In this document: in pieces, positions 1 to 7,791 of the stretch
How the letters are laid out: each line of letters begins with the position of its first letter
How positions within the stretch are numbered: position 1 is the stretch's first letter
Origin: DASRHY01 sp046765875
GTDB taxonomy: Bacteria; Actinomycetota; Actinomycetes; Propionibacteriales; Kribbellaceae
Reading direction: 5' to 3'
DNA: 48,368 nt
NCBI GenBank assembly: GCA_046765875.1
Contig: JBKPSJ010000245.1
Coordinates: 1 to 48,368 of the forward strand
Made by a program: the position numbers and the translations under genes
Notes under the pieces: generated by a model
What the model was told of the DNA's origin: nothing
What the model saw: only the letters and a program-made list of their open reading frames with translations
Database searches by the model: none

Positions 1-465
1 GGCGACCACCGGCGCGGCGAGACGCCGACGGTTGCCAGTGCGCTGGAGATCGCGATCGCGCAGGACCACCTCGGCAAGGGCCTGTCGCACCTGATGCTCG
101 ACGCGATGCGGGACGCCGTACGCAAGCAGGGCATCGACACCTTGTACGCACCGGTCCGGCCGAACGGCAAGCAGGACCCGCAGTTGCCGATGGCAACGTA
201 TATCGAGCAGGTACGCGACGACGGGCTGCCGGTGGATCCGTGGCTGCGCGTGCACGTCAAGGCCGGCGCCGAAATCGTGACGGTCGCGCCGACCTCGATG
301 GTGGTCCCGGGCTCGCTGGCCGAGTGGCGGGAGTGGACCGGCCTGCCGTTCGACCGGCCGGGCGACGTACACGTACCGGGCGCGCTCACGCCGGTGCACT
401 GCTACCCCGAACACGACCAGGCCGTGTACGTCGAACCCAACGTCTGGGTCCGGCACGACCTCTAG
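1..465 (+). CDS. GNAT-family N-acetyltransferase, C-terminal part (5' end outside window)
   Basis: The frame is open from base 1 and ends at TAG 463-465, giving the last 154 residues. The piece QDHLGKGLS near residue 22 fits the Q/R-x-x-G-x-G acetyl-CoA pyrophosphate loop of GNAT enzymes, followed by the usual helix. The rest (VPGSLAEWREWTGLPF, then VYVEPNVWVRH at the end) resembles the C-terminal half of a GNAT subgroup common in actinomycetes. The substrate cannot be told. Its stop overlaps that of the convergent DUF5703 gene. The family call rests on this half only. Confidence 0.65.
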   Translation, partial: GDHRRGETPTVASALEIAIAQDHLGKGLSHLMLDAMRDAVRKQGIDTLYAPVRPNGKQDPQLPMATYIEQVRDDGLPVDPWLRVHVKAGAEIVTVAPTSMVVPGSLAEWREWTGLPFDRPGDVHVPGALTPVHCYPEHDQAVYVEPNVWVRHDL

Positions 466-659
466 GAATGCAGGGTGCTGCGCATCCGGATGATCCGGCG
501 GCGCAGCCAGACCTTGCGCGTGCCGTCGGGGTACCGGCGCAGCCGGGCCAGCTCCCAGCCGCCGTACTCGGCATGCTCGGCGAGCAGCCGCCGGACAGCG
601 CCACGCGACTCGGTCCGGGAAACGATCAGCTTCTGCATCTCGTACTCCGCCGAGCCCAC
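462..659 (-). CDS. DUF5703 family small protein
   Basis: A 65-residue basic protein. The core EYEMQKLIVSR...AEYGGWELARLRRYPDGTRKVWLRR matches my memory of DUF5703, a small actinobacterial family without known function. The GTG start at 659 is chosen because the family's conserved EYE segment lies just after it; the internal ATG would remove it. The start follows the aldo/keto reductase stop (660-662) with no gap, so the two genes are probably co-transcribed. No signal peptide or membrane segment is visible. The many Arg and Lys residues could suit nucleic-acid or phosphate binding, but that is speculation. Confidence 0.7.
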   Translation of the reverse strand: MGSAEYEMQKLIVSRTESRGAVRRLLAEHAEYGGWELARLRRYPDGTRKVWLRRRIIRMRSTLHS

Positions 660-1601
660 TCAGGACACGTCCTCGAGCGCGATGCTGATCGCCGCCGGCA
701 GGACGAGGTCCTCGGTGGCCAGTGCGGCCTTGAGCTGGGTGGCGGTGCGTGCGCCGACGATCGGCGCGGTGACGCCCGGCCGGTCGCGTACCCAGGTCAA
801 CGCCACCTCCAGGGCGGTCCAGCCCAGGCCGTCGGCGGCGCGGGCGACTGCCTCCACGATGCCCGATCCACGCTCGTCGAGGTAGGGGTCGACGAATCTG
901 GCCAGATGTGCCGACGCCGCGCGCGAGTCGGCCGGGATGCTGGTGCGGTACTTGCCGGTCAGCACACCCCGGCCGAGCGGAGACCACGACAGCACGCCGA
1001 TCCCCAGATCCGCGGCGGCCGGTACGACCTCGGCCTCGGCGCCGCGGGCCAGCAGCGAGTACTCCACCTGGTTCGACACCGGGACCGCGCGGCCTGGCCA
1101 GGCCTGCTGCCAGGTGACCGCCCGGGCGACCTGCCAGCCGGTGTAGTTCGAGACCCCGACGTACCGGGCCTTGCCGGATGACACCGCGGCGTCCAGAGCG
1201 GTGAGTGTCTCGGTCAGGGCGACGTCGTTGGACCAACTGTGCACCTGCCACAGATCGACGTACGAGGTGCCGAGCCGGCGCAGCGAGCCCTCCAGGTCGC
1301 GCAGCAATGCGCCACGGGAGGTGTCACGCAGCCGGCGGCCGTCGCGGACCGTGTATCCGGCCTTGGTGGCGATCACCAGCTCGTCGCGCGGCACCACGTC
1401 CCCGAGCAGCGATCCGATCAGCCGTTCGGAGGCACCGTCGCCGTACGCCGCAGCGGTGTCGACCAATGTTCCGCCGGCCGCGGCGAACGAGGACAGCTGC
1501 TCGCGCGCCTCGTGTTCGTCGGTGTCGCGGCCCCACGACATGGTGCCGAGACCGAGCCGCCCAACCCGCAGGCCGCTGTTCCCGACGTACCGCTGCTGCA
1601 T
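660..1601 (-). CDS. Aldo/keto reductase
   Basis: A 313-residue NADPH-dependent oxidoreductase of the AKR superfamily. The family tetrad is visible: Asp49 and Tyr53 (LVDTAAAYGDG), Lys80 (VIATKAGY) and His121 (LWQVHSWS). The N-terminal LRVGRLGLGTMSWG and the C-terminal cofactor segment (APIVGARTATQL) are typical of the YajO/AKR11-12-like group. Length is normal for the family. The ATG at 1601 lies six bases from a TAGGCT hexamer on the minus strand with no Shine-Dalgarno sequence, so the mRNA may be leaderless. It is divergent from the LLM oxidoreductase. The substrate is unknown. Confidence 0.9.
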   Translation of the reverse strand: MQQRYVGNSGLRVGRLGLGTMSWGRDTDEHEAREQLSSFAAAGGTLVDTAAAYGDGASERLIGSLLGDVVPRDELVIATKAGYTVRDGRRLRDTSRGALLRDLEGSLRRLGTSYVDLWQVHSWSNDVALTETLTALDAAVSSGKARYVGVSNYTGWQVARAVTWQQAWPGRAVPVSNQVEYSLLARGAEAEVVPAAADLGIGVLSWSPLGRGVLTGKYRTSIPADSRAASAHLARFVDPYLDERGSGIVEAVARAADGLGWTALEVALTWVRDRPGVTAPIVGARTATQLKAALATEDLVLPAAISIALEDVS

Positions 1602-1607
1602 GCACCG

Positions 1608-1613
1608 AGCCTA
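1608..1613 (-). promoter_or_regulatory. Candidate -10 element (TAGGCT) of the aldo/keto reductase
   Basis: Read on the minus strand this is TAGGCT, six bases before ATG 1601. No Shine-Dalgarno lies between. It is paired back to back with the forward TAGGCT at 1639, 25 bases away, so two divergent promoters share this gap. Confidence 0.55.
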
Positions 1614-1638
1614 GTGCGGGCGGCCGACAGGGCCCGGA

Positions 1639-1644
1639 TAGGCT
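1639..1644 (+). promoter_or_regulatory. Candidate -10 element (TAGGCT) of the LLM oxidoreductase
   Basis: TAGGCT lies eight bases before ATG 1653 with no Shine-Dalgarno, which fits a leaderless or near-leaderless start. It is the forward partner of the minus-strand hexamer at 1608-1613. Confidence 0.55.
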
Positions 1645-1652
1645 CGCCTGCC

Positions 1653-2732
1653 ATGCGACTCGGACTCAACATCGGATTCGTCCTCGGCGGGGGCGATCAC
1701 CTCGATCATCTGACCGTGGTGCGCGAGGCCGAGCGGCTCGGGTACACGGTGACGTGGGCGGCCGAGGCGTACGGGTCCGACGCGCCGACCGTGCTCGCCT
1801 GGCTGGCCGGGCAGACCTCGACGATCGATCTCGGCGCGGCGGTCTTCCAGATCCCGGCCCGGACCCCGGCGATGGCGGCGATGACCGCGGCGACGCTCGA
1901 CACGCTGTCCGGTGGGCGGTTCCGGCTCGGGCTGGGCGTGTCCGGCCCGCAGGTGTCCGAGGGCTGGCACGGCGTACGGTTCGGCAAGCCGCTCGGACGC
2001 ACGCGCGAATATGTCGACATCGTCAACGCCGCGCTGCGCCGCGAGCGGGTGGCGTACGAGGGCGAGCACTTCACGCTGCCGCTGCCCGGCGGACCGGGCA
2101 AGGCGCTGAAGCTCTCGGTGCACCCGGCGCGGGACCACGTACCGATCTATCTGGCCGCGGTGGGTCCGAAGAACCTCGAACTGGCCGGCGAGATCGCCGA
2201 CGGATGGCTGGGCATCTTCAATGAGCCGGACTACATCGCCGAGCAACTCATGCAGGTGGCGGCGGGCCGGGCCAAGGCCGGCAAGGACCTGTCCGGCTTC
2301 GACGTCGCCGCCTCGGTGCCGGTGGTGCTCGGCGACGACGTCGAGGCCTGCGCCGACCCGGTCCGCGGGTACGCCGCGCTGTACATCGGCGGCATGGGCA
2401 GCCGGGAGAAGAACTTCTACAACGACCTCGCGGTGCGGATGGGGTACGCGGAGGCCGCCAAGAGGGTGCAGGACCTGTACCTCGACCAGCAGTACCGCGA
2501 GGCGATGGCCGCCGTACCGGTCGAGTTCGTCGACCGCACCTCGCTGCTCGGGCCCAAGGAGCGGATCGCGGAGAAGATGACCGCGTACGCCCGGGCCGGG
2601 GTGACCACGCTCAACGTGGCACCGTTCGGCGGCGGTGCCGGGCGGACGCCGTACGACGCGTCGCTGGAGGCGAAACTCGACGTGGTCCGGACCGCTGCCG
2701 AGGCGCTCGAGCTTTCCGGGGTCGGTGACTGA
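1653..2732 (+). CDS. LLM-class F420-dependent oxidoreductase
   Basis: A 359-residue luciferase-like monooxygenase fold protein. The N-terminal MRLGLNIGFVLGGG, then VREAERLGYTVTWAAEAYGSDAPT, LGAAVFQIPARTPAMAAMTAATLD and the GGRFRLGLGVSGPQV segment are hallmarks of the F420-using members common in actinomycetes. The frame is open upstream, but ATG 1653 is chosen because the LLM N-terminus begins exactly there and a TAGGCT hexamer precedes it. The product probably uses deazaflavin F420 rather than FMN, by family resemblance. The uppP gene follows after six bases, so the two may share a transcript. The substrate is unknown. Confidence 0.88.
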   Translation: MRLGLNIGFVLGGGDHLDHLTVVREAERLGYTVTWAAEAYGSDAPTVLAWLAGQTSTIDLGAAVFQIPARTPAMAAMTAATLDTLSGGRFRLGLGVSGPQVSEGWHGVRFGKPLGRTREYVDIVNAALRRERVAYEGEHFTLPLPGGPGKALKLSVHPARDHVPIYLAAVGPKNLELAGEIADGWLGIFNEPDYIAEQLMQVAAGRAKAGKDLSGFDVAASVPVVLGDDVEACADPVRGYAALYIGGMGSREKNFYNDLAVRMGYAEAAKRVQDLYLDQQYREAMAAVPVEFVDRTSLLGPKERIAEKMTAYARAGVTTLNVAPFGGGAGRTPYDASLEAKLDVVRTAAEALELSGVGD

Positions 2733-2738
2733 GCCGGC

Positions 2739-3566
2739 ATGACGATCTTCGACGCCATCATCCTGGGCATCGTCGAGGGGCTGACCGAGTTCCTTCCGGT
2801 GTCGAGCACCGGCCACCTGACGATCGCCGAGAAGGTCCTCGGGCTGCCGATCGACGATGACTCGATCACCGCGTTCACAGCCGTGATCCAGGTCGGTGCG
2901 ATCGCCGCGGTGCTGCTCTATTTCTGGCGTGACATCGTGCGGATCGCGGTCGGCTGGTTCCGCGGGCTGTTCAAGCCCGAGCACCGCGGCGAGTTCGACC
3001 ACCGGATGGGCTGGTACGTGATCGTCGGCTCGCTGCCGATCGTGATCGTCGGCTACCTCGGCCGCGACCTGGTCTCCGGCCCGCTGCGCAGTCTGTGGTG
3101 GGTGGCCGGTGCGCTGATCGGCTGGTCGGCGGTGATGGTGCTCGCCGAACGGCTCGGCTCGCAGGCGCGGCCGCTGGCCCGGATGACGATGACCGACGCG
3201 ATCGTGATGGGCCTGTTCCAGGTGCTCGCGCTGATCCCCGGTGTGTCCCGGTCCGGCGCGACGATCTCGGCCGGGCTGTTCCGTGGCCTGGACCGGGTGG
3301 CCGCGACCCGGATCGCGTTCCTGCTCGGCATTCCGGCGCTGGTCGGAGCCGGCGCGTACGAGTCGAAGGACGCGATGGGCGGTGGAGTCGGGCTGGTACC
3401 GACGCTGGTCGGCACGGTGGTGAGCTTCGCCGTCGCCTACGGCTCGGTGGCCTGGCTGATGCGGTTCGTCCAGCACCACACGATCGAGTTGTTCGCGATC
3501 TACCGGGTGGCTCTCGGTCTGTTGCTGATCGCATTGCTCGCCGCCGGCGCGGTGACAGCTACTTAG
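2739..3566 (+). CDS. uppP: Undecaprenyl-diphosphate phosphatase
   Basis: A 275-residue polytopic membrane enzyme that dephosphorylates undecaprenyl diphosphate, recycling the lipid carrier for peptidoglycan and other envelope polymers. Both family signatures are present: EGLTEFLPVSSTGHL at residues 13-27 and PGVSRSGAT at 167-175, separated and followed by hydrophobic helices. The length is normal for BacA/UppP. It sits six bases behind the LLM oxidoreductase and overlaps the 3' end of the convergent MFS gene by eight bases. Overexpression of this family is known to give bacitracin tolerance. Confidence 0.96.
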   Translation: MTIFDAIILGIVEGLTEFLPVSSTGHLTIAEKVLGLPIDDDSITAFTAVIQVGAIAAVLLYFWRDIVRIAVGWFRGLFKPEHRGEFDHRMGWYVIVGSLPIVIVGYLGRDLVSGPLRSLWWVAGALIGWSAVMVLAERLGSQARPLARMTMTDAIVMGLFQVLALIPGVSRSGATISAGLFRGLDRVAATRIAFLLGIPALVGAGAYESKDAMGGGVGLVPTLVGTVVSFAVAYGSVAWLMRFVQHHTIELFAIYRVALGLLLIALLAAGAVTAT

Positions 3567-5376
3567 GCAGACCGAGACGGTCGGCGAGCCAGTCGACCGG
3601 CGCGTGCTCGGCGGCCTTGCGGATCAGCGTGACCGTCCAGCCGGGCAGGTCGCCGCGGCGCTGGGCGTCGTCGGCGGCGCGGCCGATCCCGGCTCGGACC
3701 CCGCGTTCGAGTTCGGGCCGGGTGATCGCGCGGGCGCCGAGCCGGCCCTTCGCGTCCAGCGAGAGCAGTAGCCGTTCGCGGGAGACGTGCAACTCGCAGG
3801 CCGCGCCGTTGAACGTCGACAGCGCGAACCGCTGCAGCATCGCGTCGGTGCCGTTGCCCGGGTATGGGTCGGGACCGGCCGTGCATCCGTCCAGTTCGGC
3901 GTACCGGCCATAGCCCACGGCGCCTGCCGACACTTCGGCGGCCAGCACGCCGCCCACGCCGATCACGAGCGCGGCCACGACGATCACCGCCCCGCCGCGC
4001 TGCCGGCCCATGCGGTCCCGCGCCACCAGGAGCAGGCCGGGTACGAGCACCGCCAGACCGAGCAGTGCGGCGGTGGTGAACGCCGGCCGGAACGATCGGG
4101 TCATCACCGACGTCACCCGGCGGTCGAGCTCGTGGCCGACCAGGGTCGCGGCGTCCTTGTCGACATCGGCCCGGCCGACTGCGGCGACGAGGTCGGGCAT
4201 CTGCCCTCGCGGGCTCGCGGTCAGCTCGTCCCGGACGGCCATCGTGATCCGCACCTTGTCGGTGGCTGAGACCCGGGCGTCCAGCACTGCCGACGTACCG
4301 GCGACCATCGACTGCTCGGTTGCCTGGGTCAACGAACCGGCCAGCACCGGGGCGATCAGCAACAGCCCGAGCACGAGGCCCGCATGGCGCGCGCCGACCG
4401 CTAGCGATCCGTCGCGCACCCCGCCGCCGGGCCCGACCGCGGTCCGGTCCAGTACGCCGGACAGCAGCCCCAGCCCGGTCCCGCTGAACGCGAGAGCGGC
4501 CGCGGCCCAGCCGACCTGGTCGCCCGGTACGAGTGCGAGCACGACCAGGCCACCGGCAAGCAGGATCGCGCCGCAGCCGACCGACAGTACCGGCGCCAGC
4601 CTGGTCGCCAGTGGTCGAACCGCCAGCATCCCGAGGGGCAGCACGGTCACCACCGCCGCGCCCGCGAGCGGACTGAATCGCCAGACCTCGATGATCAGCA
4701 ACACCGCGAGGAACAGAACGCCGACCAGCGCGGCCGACAGGAACACCAGCGAGACCAACGGCAGCGCCCGCGGCCGGGGCCCGGCGACGTCGTCAACCGG
4801 CCGTCGTGCCCGGGGATCCGCCACCACGACGAGGGCGGCGAGCGCGAACGGTACCTGGACGAAGAAGATGACCCGCCAGTCGAACACCTGCGTCAGCAGG
4901 CCGCCGAGTGCCGGGCCGACGGCCAGACCTACGGTCGCGGCGAGTCCCCAAACGGCCCGGCCGGTCCGCGGCCCGTACAACCCGGCCAGTACCGGTAGCG
5001 CACCGGCGAGCAGCAGTGCGGCACCGGCGCCCTGCATGCATCGCGCGAGAACCAGGACGGTCTGGTTCGGGGCGATTCCACAGACTATGCCGGCAGCTCC
5101 AAACAGGACCAGGCCGACCACCGTCACGGTCGCCGGGCGCAACCGCCGGTGCGAAACCGCCAGTACGAGTCCGACCAGCGCGGTCACCAACGCGTACGCG
5201 GTCAGCACCCAGGACACGCCCACGATCGACGTACCGAATTCGCCGTACATGGCGGGCAGTGCGAGCACCACCACCGACGCGTCCGCGAAAGCCAGCCCGA
5301 CGGCGGCCACGAGCAGCCAGCCGAGTGCGCCCCGCCCGTGAGTCATGCCGTCCATCGTCACCGAGAACGGGGCCAT
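3559..5376 (-). CDS. MFS transporter with long C-terminal domain (DHA2-like)
   Basis: Up to 605 residues. The N-terminal half shows MFS helices with LARCMQGAGAALLLAGALPVL and GPALGGLLTQVFDWRVIFFVQVP, typical of drug:H+ antiporters of the 14-helix group. After the last predicted helix (VIVVAALVIGVGGVLAAEV) a soluble tail of about 120 residues follows, with two Cys (DGCTAG, NGAACEL) and the motif DPYPGNG. I recall this tail from other actinobacterial MFS proteins. Three in-frame ATGs are possible (5376, 5355, 5346). None has a good ribosome site, and the first helix begins just after the third. The gene lies 40 bases behind corA on the same strand. Confidence 0.85.
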   Translation of the reverse strand: MAPFSVTMDGMTHGRGALGWLLVAAVGLAFADASVVVLALPAMYGEFGTSIVGVSWVLTAYALVTALVGLVLAVSHRRLRPATVTVVGLVLFGAAGIVCGIAPNQTVLVLARCMQGAGAALLLAGALPVLAGLYGPRTGRAVWGLAATVGLAVGPALGGLLTQVFDWRVIFFVQVPFALAALVVVADPRARRPVDDVAGPRPRALPLVSLVFLSAALVGVLFLAVLLIIEVWRFSPLAGAAVVTVLPLGMLAVRPLATRLAPVLSVGCGAILLAGGLVVLALVPGDQVGWAAAALAFSGTGLGLLSGVLDRTAVGPGGGVRDGSLAVGARHAGLVLGLLLIAPVLAGSLTQATEQSMVAGTSAVLDARVSATDKVRITMAVRDELTASPRGQMPDLVAAVGRADVDKDAATLVGHELDRRVTSVMTRSFRPAFTTAALLGLAVLVPGLLLVARDRMGRQRGGAVIVVAALVIGVGGVLAAEVSAGAVGYGRYAELDGCTAGPDPYPGNGTDAMLQRFALSTFNGAACELHVSRERLLLSLDAKGRLGARAITRPELERGVRAGIGRAADDAQRRGDLPGWTVTLIRKAAEHAPVDWLADRLGLPK

Positions 5377-5386
5377 CGCCGCGGAA

Positions 5387-5416
5387 CCCGGGGTCCGTTC
5401 AGGGTCGCAACCCGGG
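5387..5416 (-). terminator. Weak hairpin between corA and the MFS gene
   Basis: Two CCCGGG hexamers (5387-5392 and 5411-5416) can pair across an 18-base loop directly after the corA stop. There is no T-run. Because CCCGGG is self-complementary, this may be chance. Confidence 0.25.
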
Positions 5417-6400
5417 TCAGAGCCAGCCGACCCGCCGGAAGAAGCCGTACAGACCGGCGCAGATCACGGCCATCACGCCAAGGATGATGTAGTAGCCGTA
5501 GTGCCAGCGCAGTTCGGGCATGTTCTCGAAGTTCATGCCGTAGATGCCGGCGATCGCCGTCGGCACGGCGGCGATCGCCACCCAGGCAGAGATCCGGCGC
5601 ATGTCGTCGTTCTGCTGGACCGAGACCCTGGCCAGGTGCGCGGCGAGCGCCGACGACAGCAGCGAGTCCAGGCCATCGGTCTGCTCCGCGATCCGGTCCA
5701 GGTGGTCGGCCACGTCGCGGAAGAACGGCGCCGCGTCCCGGTTCACGCGGCGGACCTGTCCTCGCGCGAACCAGCCCATCGGCTCGCGCAACGGCAGGAT
5801 CGCGCGGCGCATCTCGAGCACCTCGCGCTTGAGCCGGTAGATCCGCGCGGCGTCGCTTGTGCGCTCCGGCGAGAACACCGAGGACTCCACCTCGTCGACA
5901 TCGATCTCGACCGCCGCGGCGACCTCGTCGTACCCGTCGACGACCGCGTCGCAGATCGCCCACAGCACCGCGGCCGGGCCGTGGCCGAGTACCTGTGCGC
6001 GTTCCTCCAGGTCGGCGCGCGCGGTCCTCAGTTCGCTGCCCTCGCCGTGCCGGACGGTCACCACGTACCGGTCGCCGACGAACACGCTGATCTGGCCGGT
6101 CTCGACGGCGTCGTACTCGTCCACATACCACAGCGTGCGCAGCACGACGACGAGCGAGTCACCGAAGGGCTCGACCTTCGGACGCTGGTGCGGCGCGAGC
6201 GCGTCCTCGACCGCGAGCGGGTGCAGGTCGAACAGCTTCTGTACCTTCGCGAGTTCGTCCGCGCTCGGCTCGTGCAGGCCGATCCAGCCGAACGAGTCCT
6301 GGTGCTCCTCGATCGCCTTCGCGACGGTCTCGGGGTCCTTCGGCACATCGTGCCGCGCCCCCTTGGAGTAGACCCCGCAGTCGACGATCACACCGTCCAT
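5417..6400 (-). CDS. corA: CorA-family magnesium/cobalt transporter
   Basis: A 327-residue divalent cation channel of the 2-TM-GxN family. A large cytoplasmic domain (FGWIGLHEPSADEL, HPLAVEDALAPHQRPKVE) is followed by a long helical stalk and two C-terminal membrane helices. The pore signature YGMNF is at residues 287-291, followed by ENMPELRW, the conserved periplasmic loop. ATG 6400 is chosen over the much longer open frame because CorA homology starts there and GGCAGG precedes it. It forms a pentamer in the inner membrane in known homologues. It is divergent from the phosphatase gene, with 93 bases between. Confidence 0.93.
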   Translation of the reverse strand: MDGVIVDCGVYSKGARHDVPKDPETVAKAIEEHQDSFGWIGLHEPSADELAKVQKLFDLHPLAVEDALAPHQRPKVEPFGDSLVVVLRTLWYVDEYDAVETGQISVFVGDRYVVTVRHGEGSELRTARADLEERAQVLGHGPAAVLWAICDAVVDGYDEVAAAVEIDVDEVESSVFSPERTSDAARIYRLKREVLEMRRAILPLREPMGWFARGQVRRVNRDAAPFFRDVADHLDRIAEQTDGLDSLLSSALAAHLARVSVQQNDDMRRISAWVAIAAVPTAIAGIYGMNFENMPELRWHYGYYIILGVMAVICAGLYGFFRRVGWL

Positions 6401-6481
6401 CCTGCCAGCCGGCCTTGCCGGTCGGGCCGTTGCACGAGCGCGCACCTGACCAGAGGTGGCCGGAGGCGTACGGCGAACGGG

Positions 6482-6487
6482 TAGGTT
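6482..6487 (+). promoter_or_regulatory. Candidate -10 element (TAGGTT) of the phosphatase gene
   Basis: TAGGTT lies six bases before ATG 6494, with no Shine-Dalgarno. It probably starts the phosphatase-DUF3090-SCO1664 transcript. Confidence 0.5.
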
Positions 6488-6493
6488 CTGGAC

Positions 6494-7195
6494 ATGCCCA
6501 CGGTGATCCTGGTCCGGCACGGCCGCAGCTCCGCCAACGGATCGGGCGTGCTCGCCGGGCGTACGCCGGGGGTGAAACTCGACGACAAGGGCCGCGAACA
6601 GGCCGTCGCGGTCGCCGACCGGCTCGCGAAACTGCCGCTGGCCGCCGTGGTCAGCTCGCCGCTGGAACGCTGCCGGCAGACCGCCGCCGAGATCGTCCGC
6701 CGGCACGACGGGCTGAAGGTTGCCTCCGACAAGCGTCTGACCGAGTGCGGGTACGGCGACTGGACCGGGAAGGCGCTCAAGGACCTGGCCAAGGAGCCGC
6801 TGTGGAAAGTGGTCCAGCAGCATCCGTCCGGGGTTACGTTCCCCGGCGGTGAGTCGATGCGGGCGATGCAGCAGCGCGGCGTCGACGCGGTCCGCGACCA
6901 TGACGCGCGGATCGGCGCGGCGCACGGGCCCGGCGCGTTGTGGGTCGCGGTCAGCCACGGCGACGTCATCAAGGCGATCGTCGCGGACGCGCTGGGCATG
7001 CACCTGGACGCGTTTCAGCGGATCGTCGTCGACACCGCCTCGACGACGGTGATCAGCTACACACCGGGCCGGCCGTTCGTGGTCCAGGTCAACGACACCG
7101 GCAGCGATCTGGCCGCCCTGGTACCGCCACCTGTGAAGAAAAAGAGCTCACGCCGCCGGATCCCGGAATCGGATGCCGTGGTTGGTGGCCGGTAA
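6494..7195 (+). CDS. Histidine phosphatase, MSMEG_4193 / Rv2135c type
   Basis: A 233-residue member of the histidine phosphatase (phosphoglycerate-mutase-like) superfamily. Catalytic residues are visible: Arg8-His9-Gly10 (LVRHGRSSANG), Arg59, Glu84 (LTECGYGDW) and His155 (VAVSHGDVI). The C-terminal 40 residues are a basic, Lys/Arg-rich tail. It resembles the MSMEG_4193 family, which is annotated as a putative phosphomutase and is found next to DUF3090 and SCO1664 proteins in actinomycetes. The substrate is not established. Its place two genes from mshC makes it a candidate for the missing mycothiol-pathway phosphatase (see findings). The 5' TAGGTT suggests a leaderless mRNA. Confidence 0.9.
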   Translation: MPTVILVRHGRSSANGSGVLAGRTPGVKLDDKGREQAVAVADRLAKLPLAAVVSSPLERCRQTAAEIVRRHDGLKVASDKRLTECGYGDWTGKALKDLAKEPLWKVVQQHPSGVTFPGGESMRAMQQRGVDAVRDHDARIGAAHGPGALWVAVSHGDVIKAIVADALGMHLDAFQRIVVDTASTTVISYTPGRPFVVQVNDTGSDLAALVPPPVKKKSSRRRIPESDAVVGGR

Positions 7196-7201
7196 TAGGG
7201 T
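7196..7201 (+). promoter_or_regulatory. Candidate -10 element (TAGGGT) before the DUF3090 gene
   Basis: TAGGGT starts directly after the phosphatase stop codon and seven bases before GTG 7209, with no Shine-Dalgarno. It could give a second, internal leaderless transcript. Confidence 0.4.
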
Positions 7202-7208
7202 TGCCACT

Positions 7209-7790
7209 GTGTCGCGGCTGGTGCATGCCTACGACGACCCGGAGCGATTCGTGGCCGGGACGGTCGGCGAACCCGGATCCCGGACGTTCTTCCTGCAGGC
7301 GCGGGACGGCACCCGTCTGACGTCGGTCGCCTGCGAGAAGGAACAGGTGATGGCGCTGGCCGAGCGGCTCGACGTGATGCTCGACGAGGTCGCCCGGCGG
7401 TTCGACCGCGAGCCGATCGCGCCGATCGGCCGTGACGACACCGCGCCGCTGGAGCAGCCGATCGAGGAGGAGTTCCGGGCCGGCACCATGACGCTGGCCT
7501 GGGAGGCCGACCGCGAACGGGTCGTGATCGAGGTGTTCGCGGTGAACCCGGAGGCCGCCGCGGAAGCCGCCGAGGCCGAGGGCCGGGAGGATGCGCTGGC
7601 CGCCGCACTCGAGGCCGACGACGGCGAGGTGTTCGTGGTACGGATCACCGAAGAGCAGGCCCGTGCGTTCGCCCGCCGGGCGGTTGCGCTGGTGGCCGCG
7701 GGCCGGCCGAGCTGCCCGTTCTGCGGCCGTCCGATCGACTCGTCCGGGCACATCTGCCCCCGCGCCAACGGCTACCGCCGTCACGTCTGA
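7209..7790 (+). CDS. DUF3090 family protein with zinc-ribbon-like C-terminus
   Basis: A 193-residue protein matching DUF3090 (RLVHAYDDPERFVAGTVG, then SRTFFLQARDG). This actinobacterial family has no known function and is almost always beside mshC. The C-terminus carries C169-P-F-C172-G and later H181-x-C183, a possible single metal site. Two acidic stretches lie between residues 80 and 145. GTG 7209 is chosen because family homology begins there; an in-frame ATG at 7173 would overlap the phosphatase. The SCO1664-type gene follows after one base, so the products are likely made together. Confidence 0.88.
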   Translation: MSRLVHAYDDPERFVAGTVGEPGSRTFFLQARDGTRLTSVACEKEQVMALAERLDVMLDEVARRFDREPIAPIGRDDTAPLEQPIEEEFRAGTMTLAWEADRERVVIEVFAVNPEAAAEAAEAEGREDALAAALEADDGEVFVVRITEEQARAFARRAVALVAAGRPSCPFCGRPIDSSGHICPRANGYRRHV

Positions 7791-7791
7791 G

